Source of the DNA: an uncultured Lachnospiraceae bacterium
GTDB lineage: Bacteria; Bacillota; Clostridia; Lachnospirales; Lachnospiraceae
Length of the DNA stretch: 28,789 bases
Assembly: GCA_948794795.1 (NCBI GenBank)
Contig: CAQGLR010000049.1
Span: 1-28,789 of the forward strand
Reading direction: 5' to 3'
Shown here: in pieces, positions 15,883 through 23,352 of the stretch
How the letters are laid out: every line of letters starts with the position of its first letter
Position numbering within the stretch: the first letter of the stretch is position 1
The notes under the pieces: generated by a model
What the model saw: the letters and a program-made list of their open reading frames with translations, nothing else
Databases searched by the model: none
Told to the model about the DNA's origin: nothing
Made by a program: the position numbers and the translations under genes

Positions 15883-16422
15883 TTATACCTCCTGTTTATT
15901 CCTGTTTATTTGAAACTGTGCCTCAAAATACGTCAGTGTCCTTTCTTCTGGTATCCCATACCCTTCTGAACTGCGCCCAACCCCTACTGTGGCATCTGCC
16001 GGGACACTTACTATGCTTATCTCGTATGGCATCCATTGCCTTGCAACCTCGCAAGGCCCTGCAAAACGTCCGTCAGAAGATACTTTCCCCTGTGATACTT
16101 CTTCAATAACGCCAATCCTGTATCCTATAGAAACACCTTTAAGGGTACCATTTTTGACTTTTTTAAAGACCAGTTCGCTTTCTTCATCTTCATCAAACTC
16201 AACCTCAGCCATACCACGCTGGTTTTCAATCCAGGCACGGTTTACTTTCCCTAAAACTTTGTCCCTGTTATGGTTAAAAAGAAGCACACCTATTGTATTG
16301 AGCCTTGCAAAATCCGCAGCAGCAGGGCTGTGGTCTAAAATTTCATTGCCCCAGTAACGGCTGTAAGGTTCTTCTGAAGAAAAAGAAAGAATGAGTTTCC
16401 GCTCATTCCCTTCACCTTCCAT
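15883..16422 (-). CDS. HK97-type prohead protease (U35 family)
   Basis: About 179 residues from the ATG at 16422. It is a serine protease of the prohead protease family that matures the capsid. The catalytic His is in LLFNHNRDKVLGKV (H51) and the catalytic Ser in LKGVSIGY (S98), with the family's WMPYEISIVSVPADA strand after them. The same frame is open upstream to 16626, but that part lies inside the portal gene and reads as low-complexity, so I take the start after the portal stop. The ribosome site there is weak (AGGG three bases away), so the exact start is uncertain. The capsid gene follows by 4 bp. Confidence 0.85.
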   Translation of the reverse strand: MEGEGNERKLILSFSSEEPYSRYWGNEILDHSPAAADFARLNTIGVLLFNHNRDKVLGKVNRAWIENQRGMAEVEFDEDEESELVFKKVKNGTLKGVSIGYRIGVIEEVSQGKVSSDGRFAGPCEVARQWMPYEISIVSVPADATVGVGRSSEGYGIPEERTLTYFEAQFQINRNKQEV

Positions 16423-16441
16423 AGCCCTGATTGTTGCCGGG

Positions 16442-18040
16442 TTAAACTCCCTCGTCTGGTTCTTCTTCCTGCTGGCTTCCTGCCTGCTGCCCCTTGGGCT
16501 GGTTTCCGCTACCCGTTCCTGCAGGTATTCCTCGTGCTGCTTCCTGTCCGTTATCTGATGGTTTAAGCTCTGGTATTGTTTTATCAAAAATAACACCTCC
16601 CATTTCCAGGCCTTTTTTCCTTGCATAATCTAAAACTGCAACAGTTTCATCAATCTGCTCTTTCCAGTCCTTACCGTTTTCTGCCGCTATCTGCTGGAAT
16701 GTTTTCTGTCCAGTCTGTAATGCTATTTTTGTAGCTGTGGCTTCCTTAAGCGGGTCAATCCATTTTCTAGGTGAAGCAACCCATTCATGTTTAAGGTATT
16801 TGCGTTTATTTTCCCAGAAGCCGGGGATATTAAATAAACCCGAAAGCACACCTGAAATAATAAATGTTTCATATACTTCATCCATAATTACTTCCTGTAC
16901 AAGTTCTATATCCTCTATGTATGTCTGTCCATCTTCAATAATACCCTGCCTGGCACTGCTGTAATTACTCTGGCTCATATCGCGGCTTGTTGCTTCATAG
17001 CTTAAACCCTGCCCTGCACCTATAAGACGCTGCTGTAATTTAATATAACCTGCCGCATCTGTAGCCTGCCCTGATGGGTTTACTACCTGGATTTCATCAC
17101 CAGCATTAAGCTCCTTAATCATTCCAGGGCTTATCCTTTTCCCTTCATAATCCTCATGTGGCCGCCGTGAATCCAGGTTATTGTTTATCCCCCTCGCAAA
17201 ACTCCCATTTGTTGGGACAATTTTTTTTACAAAAACAGCAAGGCATGCAGCTATACGTTCTTTGACACTTACTGCTGTCATAAATTCATTTGCATCCCTT
17301 ACCCTGGTCACTGTTGGTGCAAGGTCACTCATTTCACGCACCTGTGACGGGCGGTTTTTTGTAAAATAATATATAATATCTTTTGCAGGCACATATACAG
17401 GCCCCATCTGCCCGAACCCGTCTATACTGTACTGTTTTATCCAGTAACCAACTGCCTTATTGTATTTATTAAATTCTATACCACCAGCAATGCGGCAGTT
17501 TTTATTTTTAGGTGATGCCCGCCCTGCATCAAGTTCATCTACTTCCAGTGCCTGCAATTTAAACGGGACCACCCCTCCATCTGTATAGCACTTTTTAAAA
17601 AGGATTCCCCCGTCTACTTTCTTCCGTTTAACTGCCATCCTTAACATCTGGTTAAAACTTTGTGTTTCTGTTATGTCACAGTTTTTGCGCTTGCACCATT
17701 CCGTCCATGCATCTTCTATTTCCTGGTCAAGACGCCCGTTGCCTGTCCTTGCCTGCAATGTCCACCCAAGCCCTACCACATTACGCTTATATGCACCTAT
17801 TACACTGTTTGCCATGTCACTGTTACGTTCAAGATCCCTGGCTCTTGCCCTTACTGTATCCCTGCTGTAACGGTCTGTAAACTCTGCACTCTGGTTGTAA
17901 GCTGTCCAGTTTGCATTAACCCTGCTGTAATCCCCTGCATCATAATTCCTTATTTCTTCCAGGTTCTGGCGCCATGCTTCACGCCGCACACCTGCAGCAG
18001 GGGAAATAAAACCTATTATGTTATCCAGTATGTTTCCCAT
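16442..18040 (-). CDS. Portal protein, lambda gpB family
   Basis: A 532-residue portal protein of the lambda type (PF05136), forming the dodecameric DNA gate of the capsid. The N-terminal SRVNANWTAYNQSAEFTDRY, the RDNRDLERNSDMANSVI-like helix (here ARDLERNSDMANSVIGAYKR) and GLGWTLQAR are diagnostic. The stem and crown region has QSNYSSARQGIIEDGQTY and the WVASPRKWIDPLKEATA block typical of the family end. I use the ATG at 18040 because TAGGAGGG stands five bases upstream and the gpW stop lies just before it. An in-frame ATG at 18076 overlaps gpW. The C-terminus is Gln/Gly/Glu-rich and probably flexible. Confidence 0.95.
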   Translation of the reverse strand: MGNILDNIIGFISPAAGVRREAWRQNLEEIRNYDAGDYSRVNANWTAYNQSAEFTDRYSRDTVRARARDLERNSDMANSVIGAYKRNVVGLGWTLQARTGNGRLDQEIEDAWTEWCKRKNCDITETQSFNQMLRMAVKRKKVDGGILFKKCYTDGGVVPFKLQALEVDELDAGRASPKNKNCRIAGGIEFNKYNKAVGYWIKQYSIDGFGQMGPVYVPAKDIIYYFTKNRPSQVREMSDLAPTVTRVRDANEFMTAVSVKERIAACLAVFVKKIVPTNGSFARGINNNLDSRRPHEDYEGKRISPGMIKELNAGDEIQVVNPSGQATDAAGYIKLQQRLIGAGQGLSYEATSRDMSQSNYSSARQGIIEDGQTYIEDIELVQEVIMDEVYETFIISGVLSGLFNIPGFWENKRKYLKHEWVASPRKWIDPLKEATATKIALQTGQKTFQQIAAENGKDWKEQIDETVAVLDYARKKGLEMGGVIFDKTIPELKPSDNGQEAARGIPAGTGSGNQPKGQQAGSQQEEEPDEGV

Positions 18041-18050
18041 GCACGCCCTC

Positions 18051-18272
18051 CTAACGTTGGTCAAAAACTGCAACAAAGCAATTATCTAAAAGCCCTGGCG
18101 TCCCCTCTGAAATCTGTGCTGTAAGCTCATTTTTAATATCATATAATGTTTTCAGGTCTGCCCTGTTAAGCTGCCTTGAACCCATCTTATAACTTTGTCC
18201 TCCAACACATATAGTATAAATTGCATTGTTTACCTCAGAAAGCATTTCCTGCGGTGTCATTTGTCCATCCAT
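18051..18272 (-). CDS. Head-tail joining protein, gpW-like
   Basis: A 73-residue protein between large terminase and portal, where lambda places gpW. Its MTPQEMLSEVNNAIYTICVGG helix and the later SRQLNRADLKTLYDIKNELTAQI helix match the two-helix plus hairpin gpW fold (PF02831), which plugs the portal opening before tail attachment. GGGGAGG precedes the ATG. The stop is TAG, so TAG is a true stop codon in this genome. Confidence 0.88.
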   Translation of the reverse strand: MDGQMTPQEMLSEVNNAIYTICVGGQSYKMGSRQLNRADLKTLYDIKNELTAQISEGTPGLLDNCFVAVFDQR

Positions 18273-18289
18273 ATGGCTGCCTCCCCAAT

Positions 18290-20200
18290 TTATATCCAGT
18301 TTTCATTCTGTGTTATCCAGTCTTCCTCTGGAGTGTACTGTTCCTGTTTCTGTTCCTGTTCTTTTGGCATACCCTGGAGGTAAAGACTGCGCAGCCCAAG
18401 AGTGTCTGCTGCTGCCATTGCATAGCACTCACAGTCAAGGTAATGGTTTTGTGCATGGCTATGTTTTGGTGTCCATTCCTGCCTTGTCTTTCCATTTCCA
18501 GTTTTTACATTAACCTTATGTTCTGATGTGACCTGTTCGGCATATTCCATATCACACCCTTTATATACCATCCAGCTGCCACGTCCGTTTGGTCTGTGCA
18601 TCCTTCCTGCAATCATGTCTTTATACCTTCCACCATCAAGCACTACAAGGTTCATCCCATATGCCTTGGAATAATCCTTGTTTACAGTTTTTATCAGGAA
18701 ATGGTTTTCCATAGGGTTACTTGAACCCTTGCAAGGTAATGCCCAGTCCGAATTATATGCACAAAAATCATATACGTTGTCTGTATCAAACCCAGAATCA
18801 ACCAGGCAAAGGTTTACAACCATTGCTTTCCCACTCTCTGTCATATACTGCAGGTTCATAATATTTTCAATATCATCAAATGAATAAACCTGCCCATGTG
18901 CAATATTCTGGCTTGTAATAAAATCACCCCATGCACGTATTGTCCAGTACATGCAGTCCTGTTGTACATCAACACCTCCCGTAAGAAGTTTAGCCCAGTC
19001 TGGCACAACAAATTCTGGCAGTTCTGTCTGGCGTTTTAAAACAAGCCCTGCGCTTGTTTTTAATTTAGTGTCCTCCCATGGTTCAGCAAGCCATGAATTT
19101 ACAAAATTCTGCAGCTTCTCAGGGTCATCTTTGCTTTTCATAAACTCTTTTGCAATTTCTGAAAAACGTACAAACGGGCTGTAAAGTGTATTAATCCAGA
19201 AACAGACTTTTTTTACAAACTGGGTCTGTTTCCGTACAACTTCCCACCGTCCGTTTTTTACAGCTGCCTGCTTCTGTGCATCTGTAATTACACAGCCACA
19301 CTCCTGGCATACATAAAAAGCAAACTCTGCACGGTCTGCATCACTTAAATTTCCTGTACCGTCTGCTGTTTCCAGCATCCCCAGTTTCTCTTTTATTGCT
19401 TCTTCCCCATATGCTTCAACTAAATCCTTATCTTTTCCAGGCCATTTAAGGTTATCAAAAATAAGTTCTATATAACCCCCACAATGTGGGCATGGTATGA
19501 AATAATGCTTTTCTGCATCTGACTCTTCCTTGGCTTTCCAGATATGCCCTGTACTTAATGTTGGTGTACTTGTAATATATATTTTCCTGTTAGCAAACGT
19601 TTTTGTACGCTCCTTTGCAAGGCTTACAGGGTCTGCTTCTTTTTTGCTTGCGCCTGGATATTTGTCTACTTCATCCAGGAACAGGTACTTTATAGCTTTT
19701 GATGCCAGTGAAGAAGGTGAATTGCTTCCTGCTATTGTTAAATACATACCATCAAACTGGTGCTCCAGTTTCTGTGACCTGGATTCATTGTAAAGCCTTT
19801 TAAGGGAGGGACTGTTTTTTATCATTGGCACAATACGGTTTTCTGCTATGCTTTCACCCAGCTTGTCAGTCGGATAAACCACCATGGCAGGTGACGGGTC
19901 CTGTTGTATTGTATAACCTAACAAGTTAAGGACTACTTCCGTCCCGCCTACCTGTGTACACTTGCAAAAGATTATTTCCTCTGTTTCGTAATTCAGGAGT
20001 TCATCCATTATTTCTTTAAGATACGGGGTCTTGTCATTCCTCCAGGGTCCAGGGATTGCAGAAACCTTAGAATCAAGTATACGGTATTTCTGCGCCCATT
20101 CCGAAACAGATAAATCTTCTGGCGGGCGCAGCTGCTGCAGTGCATCTTTAAGATACTGGCTGGTCTGGTACTTCTTGCGCCATTTTCTTTTTCTCTGCAT
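18290..20200 (-). CDS. Terminase large subunit, lambda GpA family
   Basis: A 636-residue packaging motor and nuclease of the GpA family (PF05876). The ATPase has a family-type Walker A variant CTQVGGTE (residues 81 to 88) and Walker B YLFLDEVD (172 to 179). Two Cys pairs (C237/C240 and C298/C301) form the zinc-binding insertion common in this family. The nuclease domain begins around GGVDVQQD (D411 probably a metal ligand), followed by LVDSGFDTDNVYDF and HAQNHYLDCECYA. It overlaps the small subunit gene by 53 bp. AGGA lies eight bases before the ATG. GpA-type terminases work at cos sites, which bears on the upstream noncoding region. Confidence 0.96.
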   Translation of the reverse strand: MQRKRKWRKKYQTSQYLKDALQQLRPPEDLSVSEWAQKYRILDSKVSAIPGPWRNDKTPYLKEIMDELLNYETEEIIFCKCTQVGGTEVVLNLLGYTIQQDPSPAMVVYPTDKLGESIAENRIVPMIKNSPSLKRLYNESRSQKLEHQFDGMYLTIAGSNSPSSLASKAIKYLFLDEVDKYPGASKKEADPVSLAKERTKTFANRKIYITSTPTLSTGHIWKAKEESDAEKHYFIPCPHCGGYIELIFDNLKWPGKDKDLVEAYGEEAIKEKLGMLETADGTGNLSDADRAEFAFYVCQECGCVITDAQKQAAVKNGRWEVVRKQTQFVKKVCFWINTLYSPFVRFSEIAKEFMKSKDDPEKLQNFVNSWLAEPWEDTKLKTSAGLVLKRQTELPEFVVPDWAKLLTGGVDVQQDCMYWTIRAWGDFITSQNIAHGQVYSFDDIENIMNLQYMTESGKAMVVNLCLVDSGFDTDNVYDFCAYNSDWALPCKGSSNPMENHFLIKTVNKDYSKAYGMNLVVLDGGRYKDMIAGRMHRPNGRGSWMVYKGCDMEYAEQVTSEHKVNVKTGNGKTRQEWTPKHSHAQNHYLDCECYAMAAADTLGLRSLYLQGMPKEQEQKQEQYTPEEDWITQNENWI

Positions 20201-20780
20201 TTAAAATATCCTTAGCCTCCTTTGGTCCTACAATCCCTGCTATGACAAAGGATTCCAGAAGGGAAGCAACCTCACCAGACATTTCTTTCTCAATCCTTCT
20301 TGCTTCAAGCGGTTCCAGCTGTCCAGAAAGCAACCCTCCAACCCTGGCAGGAAGGGACATTGCAAATTTTTTAAATACAAGAAAAAACTTTGCATAATCA
20401 AGCTTTACTTCATCTATTGATATATATTCCCCTGCTGCAATCTGTGTTTTAAGCCTGTGCAGCTCACCCTGGCTTTCCTTGAGGGCAATCTCTGCCTCGA
20501 GCTTCTGTTCTTTCAAATCTGTTTCTTTTTTAGAGCGGCTCTTTCCTTTAGATTTATCCGAAAGATGCTTCACATATTTTTGTATAGTCGGGACTAAATC
20601 ATATCTGCGCACTTCCCTGCCATTTACCTTAACGAGGACAGCATCAATAACCCCGTCATATGTCAGCTGCTCAATACGTCGTGGGCCTTCAAAACCGAAC
20701 AGCTGCGCCATAGTCCTTGAATTATAAAGGTTTTGTTTCCCTAAAATAATCCTCTCTTCCAAATCCATTTCTGTTTTCAT
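20148..20780 (-). CDS. Terminase small subunit, Nu1-like
   Basis: A 210-residue protein directly upstream of and overlapping the large terminase. The N-terminal SRTMAQLFGFEGPRRIEQLTYDGV is a winged-helix DNA-binding segment like Nu1, with the two-strand wing near VNGREVRRYDL. A highly charged coiled coil follows (KSRSKKETDLKEQKLEAEIAL, given in part), then the EYISIDEVKLDYAKFFLVFKKF region and the C-terminal segment that contacts the large subunit. It would recognise the packaging site, expected just upstream. AGGAG lies twelve bases before the ATG, so the ATG four codons later (20768) is also possible. Confidence 0.9.
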   Translation of the reverse strand: MKTEMDLEERIILGKQNLYNSRTMAQLFGFEGPRRIEQLTYDGVIDAVLVKVNGREVRRYDLVPTIQKYVKHLSDKSKGKSRSKKETDLKEQKLEAEIALKESQGELHRLKTQIAAGEYISIDEVKLDYAKFFLVFKKFAMSLPARVGGLLSGQLEPLEARRIEKEMSGEVASLLESFVIAGIVGPKEAKDILNAEKKKMAQEVPDQPVS

Positions 20781-20870
20781 GTCATCTTTTTTCTCCTGTT
20801 TTTTATAACTAGACCGTCCGCGTAACGAAAAGGCTAAAAATTTTTTTATTTCATCCAGAAAAATACTGCA

Positions 20871-20908
20871 CTTCCCCAGCCCCGCATAGCCCCCTTGGGG
20901 CTCGGAAG
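20871..20908. other. GC-rich structured island, candidate cos/packaging site
   Basis: A 38-bp stretch bounded by CTTCC and GGAAG, with AGCCCC at 20878 and 20888 and its complement GGGGCT at 20897. It can fold as an 11-bp stem with one mismatch/bulge, or as a tight GGGGCT/AGCCCC hairpin. It is the only G+C-rich block in an A/T-rich gap and lies about 90 bp from the small terminase start. GpA/Nu1-type terminases cut at cos sites near this gene, so a cos role is inferred. A structured attenuator is the alternative, since neither strand has a run of T directly after the stem. Confidence 0.45.
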
Positions 20909-21220
20909 TACCTTTTAATATTGTATGGGGCAGACATATTAAAACAACTAATATCTATATAGGCAGCAGGTTATTCTTCTACTATGGTCATTACCCTAGC
21001 CTTCTAGTATGCCTGCCTTTTCTTGCACATTGCTACTCGCATCTACATTATGTACTGCTGCCGCTTCTGGATATTATCTTTCTTTAGTATTGTCATTGCA
21101 CCTAGATACCATCTGTATTGACATGTATCACTAAACTATATCCTGTCTGCGCTGACACCTGTATATTGCATATATACATATAACAATACAATGCTATGTA
21201 GTGTATATCCTAATGCATAA

Positions 21221-21264
21221 ATATAAGCCCTTATACATTTGTTATATAGTATAAGGGCTTATAC
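21221..21264. repeat. Near-perfect 15-bp inverted repeat with 12-nt loop
   Basis: The arms at 21221-21236 and 21249-21264 pair at 15 of 16 positions, with the core ATAAGCCCTTAT facing ATAAGGGCTTAT. Each arm is itself almost palindromic, so the two arms also read as near-direct repeats of TATAAGSSSCTTATAC type. No T-run follows on either strand, so a simple intrinsic terminator is doubtful. It lies about 190 bp after the stop of the TIR-like gene. Possible roles: protein-binding operator pair, weak bidirectional terminator or processing hairpin. Confidence 0.6.
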
Positions 21265-21323
21265 ATAATTATAGTCTGTTGTAAAATTAATAATGCTGTG
21301 TACTATGTATTTGCTTTTCCATG

Positions 21324-21352
21324 TTATTATCTTATCACACTTGATAGTGCAA
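21324..21352 (-). promoter_or_regulatory. Possible sigma-A-type promoter for the late operon
   Basis: On the minus strand TTGCAC (21352-21347) and TAATAA (21329-21324) are separated by 17 bases. It points towards the terminase gene, about 540 bp away. The short inverted repeat CACTATCAAGTG overlaps the -35 side. The match is moderate and the region is A/T-rich, so chance is possible. If the ArpU-like protein is the late activator, its site should be near here. Confidence 0.35.
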
Positions 21353-21451
21353 TTGAGTGCAGACTTTTAAAAGTTCAGAATCCTTTGATTTCACTGGGTT
21401 TATATAGGATAACGTTTTAAATAATTTATTATTTATAATTAATAATAATTT

Positions 21452-22345
21452 CTATATTGTATAATTTTCTATTATGTCTATATCCAAGTTATGAGCACGG
21501 ACAATTATATGGTTAAACTCCATTCTGCAAGCTTCCTTGCTGCTAAAAATAAATTTAAAAACCATCATATTTTCTGAAATTTTTTTATTCTCAAATGTAA
21601 TTAATCCTATTGTATTACTAGTAACCGCATCAATAAATCTATTAATTTGTTTACTATTTTCATATTCAACAGTTATATTTAATATTGTCCCTTTTTCTAT
21701 GTCATTGTTATTATATAATGTAATACCATTTTGTGGGTCTGCTGTAATTGAATATGGATAACCCTCTTGCATATTGTTATTTAATTCCTTTATTTTGTCA
21801 TAAATTCCCTCTAACATTACATTTGTCTTATCATCTTTAGATGCTTCAACCATAGAAAAATCTGCCGCATTCACTTTCATAACTTTTGCCAGTGTATTTG
21901 CTTTCCCTTCCTTTGTTGCTATAATAGCTTTTTTAATTTCTTCTCTCGCTTTTATTACATTCTCATACGTCCTTGCACTATTATAAAAAACAGTACTAAT
22001 TCCACTTACATCAAAAATCTTTTCAGTTTTGTCATCCTGAATCAATACCACTGGTTTATCATACGCCTGCCTTAATCCTAATTCATATAAAACATTAGGA
22101 TTTCTACCACTTAAATCACAAACCGCCATAGGGCATTCCTGAATAGCACTAAAAATCTTATTCATAATTGTATCACAAATAGTATTCTCATCAACTCTGT
22201 ATGCCTCATATCCTGCTTCTTCTACAGATGGTCTTATTATCTGTTCATACACTTTTGTGAAATGCCCTACTAGATAGCCTTCCTGATCACTTATTGGCAT
22301 AATAACAAAACATTTCTCTTTGTTTTCTTCATTTACCTCTGACAT
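21452..22345 (-). CDS. TIR-like / nucleoside 2-deoxyribosyltransferase-like effector, candidate defence moron
   Basis: A 297-residue protein. Residues 10 to 145 form a TIR/NDT-like nucleotide-binding domain: CFVIMPI as first strand (12 to 18), then the signature CDLSGRNPNVLYELG (76 to 90) and DKPVVLI. The Glu in YELG (E88) corresponds to the catalytic Glu of nucleoside deoxyribosyltransferases and of TIR NADases. Such domains cut nucleotides or NAD in several anti-phage systems. A charged linker follows, then a beta-rich C-terminal domain (about 195 to 297) that I do not recognise. It is not linked to the phage operons: it has its own promoter, a strong ribosome site (AAGGAGG, nine bases) and A/T-rich flanks. 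This suggests transfer and expression from the prophage. Defence is an inference; a nucleotide-salvage or signalling role is possible. Confidence 0.8.
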   Translation of the reverse strand: MSEVNEENKEKCFVIMPISDQEGYLVGHFTKVYEQIIRPSVEEAGYEAYRVDENTICDTIMNKIFSAIQECPMAVCDLSGRNPNVLYELGLRQAYDKPVVLIQDDKTEKIFDVSGISTVFYNSARTYENVIKAREEIKKAIIATKEGKANTLAKVMKVNAADFSMVEASKDDKTNVMLEGIYDKIKELNNNMQEGYPYSITADPQNGITLYNNNDIEKGTILNITVEYENSKQINRFIDAVTSNTIGLITFENKKISENMMVFKFIFSSKEACRMEFNHIIVRAHNLDIDIIENYTI

Positions 22346-22377
22346 GATACAAAACCTCCTTTTTGAATAATAAGTAT

Positions 22378-22405
22378 ATTATACCATGTCAAATGTAAAT
22401 GTAAA
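22378..22405 (-). promoter_or_regulatory. Sigma-A-type promoter of the TIR-like gene
   Basis: On the minus strand: TTTACA (22405-22400), 16-bp spacer, TATAAT (22383-22378), with TG at the extended -10 position. It lies about 30 bp before the ATG with the AAGGAGG box in between. The TTTACA hexamer is repeated six bases downstream. Confidence 0.75.
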
Positions 22406-22429
22406 ATATATCCTGTTAAAGTTTACATT
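22398..22429. promoter_or_regulatory. Inverted repeat overlapping the -35 box, operator candidate
   Basis: AATGTAAA (22398-22405) is matched by TTTACATT (22422-22429), 8-bp arms with 16 bp between. One arm covers the -35 hexamer of the TIR-like gene promoter. The layout suits a dimeric repressor site; no regulator for it is identified in the window. Confidence 0.45.
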
Positions 22430-22458
22430 ATAAAAATATAAGCATTGTAGTGATTATA

Positions 22459-22483
22459 TTGTATAAAACCTTTATTTATACAA
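22459..22483. repeat. 9-bp inverted repeat (TTGTATAAA / TTTATACAA)
   Basis: Perfect arms at 22459-22467 and 22475-22483 with a 7-base loop, between the ArpU-like gene and the TIR-like promoter. On the plus strand it is followed by an A-run and on the minus strand it is preceded by a T-run, so it is not a standard terminator for the upstream operon. It may be an operator or a weak hairpin. I saw no other terminator in the 208-bp gap 22346-22553. Confidence 0.4.
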
Positions 22484-22553
22484 GAAAAAACATTCTGTTG
22501 TTAACTATTACCAATTGTGGCATCAATAAAGAAATAGTTTAAATTAGTATTTT

Positions 22554-23054
22554 TTAGATATCCTGTTTTTGATATTCTTTCAAGATAATTTTAACTTTCT
22601 TGAATTCCAACAGCTTTTCTAATGCTTTGTTTTGGTAATCAAAGCAACTTCTCCTGCTTAAATGTAATTCCCTTTCTATGACTTTCCAGCTTTTACAATC
22701 AATAAAGCGGAGTTCTAACACCATCCGTTCTGTACTGTTTTCCTCTAAAAAGTCCATAATATCCATTACTTTTAAAAGAGCCTTCTCTGTATTACTTTTT
22801 TGGTTTTCTATCCTGGTTTCAATTTCACTCATGCGGTAAACAAAGGAAGCTGCACCAGGTCCTGTATTATTTGTACCTCCATAATTGATCGGGGAATACC
22901 CATGTCCGCCTATAGGTGCATCCATTTCTTCTTTAATTCTTTTAAGCCGTCTTTCAAGTTGTGTTCTTTTCATCTTGCCATTATGATACTGTTCCAGATA
23001 CCTCTTTAACAGCTCTTTTTTTTTGTTACTTCCATTTTCTGCCTCATACCTCAC
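22554..23054 (-). CDS. ArpU/sigma-region-4-like phage late transcriptional regulator
   Basis: About 166 residues from the GTG at 23054. The C-terminal part (about 105 to 150) has the pattern of sigma-70 region 4: ERMVLELRFIDCKSW, then VIERELHLSRRSCFDYQNKAL, a helix-turn-helix ending in a long helix. The N-terminus is a basic coiled coil and the centre a Gly/Asn-rich loop (GGTNNTGPG), as in the DUF1492/ArpU-like proteins that close the early region of Firmicute phages and activate late genes. AAGGAAGG stands six bases before the GTG, which overlaps the previous stop. A longer frame from a TTG at 23096 lacks such a site. The late operon is the likely target. Confidence 0.8.
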   Translation of the reverse strand: MRYEAENGSNKKKELLKRYLEQYHNGKMKRTQLERRLKRIKEEMDAPIGGHGYSPINYGGTNNTGPGAASFVYRMSEIETRIENQKSNTEKALLKVMDIMDFLEENSTERMVLELRFIDCKSWKVIERELHLSRRSCFDYQNKALEKLLEFKKVKIILKEYQKQDI

Positions 23055-23340
23055 CAGATTCACCTTCCTTACTGTCTGATTGTGTATCCCTGTCAAGTTC
23101 AGCTGCTAAAAAATAAACCTTTTTGCTGAAAACTTTCAGCCTGTAAAGTTCCCTTTTCTTATTATCCCAGTCTGAAATAATAACACCTCTTTTCTGCAAT
23201 ATGCCAAGACTGTTATTAATTCCTGCCACCAGAGTGGCATCAGGAAGGTTTTCAAGCATCTCCTGTGCCTGCTCTGGGTCATTTAAATTTGTCCCCCTGC
23301 TTCTCTTATACTTTAAATCCCTTCTTTGTTTTCTGTTCAT
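23044..23340 (-). CDS. Hypothetical early protein, 98 residues
   Basis: I do not recognise it. From the ATG at 23340 (GGGGG about five bases upstream) it begins with a very basic stretch MNRKQRRDLKYKRS. A helix follows (EQAQEMLENLPDATLVAGINNSLG), then a strand-turn ISDWDNKKRELYRLKVFSKKVYFLAAEL, and an acidic end. The layout of one helix plus a two-stranded wing (KRGVIISDW, RLKVF) would suit a small winged-helix DNA-binding protein, but no diagnostic motif is present. It overlaps the regulator gene by 11 bp. Confidence 0.6.
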   Translation of the reverse strand: MNRKQRRDLKYKRSRGTNLNDPEQAQEMLENLPDATLVAGINNSLGILQKRGVIISDWDNKKRELYRLKVFSKKVYFLAAELDRDTQSDSKEGESGEV

Positions 23341-23352
23341 AACATCCCCCAA

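Larger units (their letters stand above)
20781..21451 (-). other. Noncoding control region before the late operon (671 bp)
   Basis: No frame here has both a ribosome site and a protein-like length. The part nearest 21451 is A/T-rich. The part at 20940-21170 has near-coding base composition but only short interrupted frames. What I can see: a possible promoter (21324-21352), a near-perfect hairpin (21221-21264) and a GC-rich structured island (20871-20908). The region would make a leader of more than 500 nt on the late transcript if the promoter is real, and it is the expected place for the packaging site. Confidence 0.7.

Noticed and set aside
15883..16626. Protease starting at 16626 inside the portal gene
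   Set aside because: The extra 68 residues overlap the portal end, read as low-complexity and lack family similarity; the start after the portal stop gives the normal protease length.
18040..18076. Portal start at the upstream ATG (18076)
   Set aside because: It lies inside gpW without a ribosome site, whereas TAGGAGGG precedes the ATG at 18040.
21009..21134. Plus-strand 41-residue hydrophobic peptide frame in the late leader
   Set aside because: No ribosome binding site and the opposite orientation to all other genes; short frames like this are expected by chance.
20971..21171. Amber-codon recoding of the phage, suggested by the TAG-interrupted frame
   Set aside because: Clear genes (gpJ at 1405, gpW at 18051, tape measure at 5503) end in TAG with the next gene's ribosome site or start overlapping, so TAG is a true stop here.
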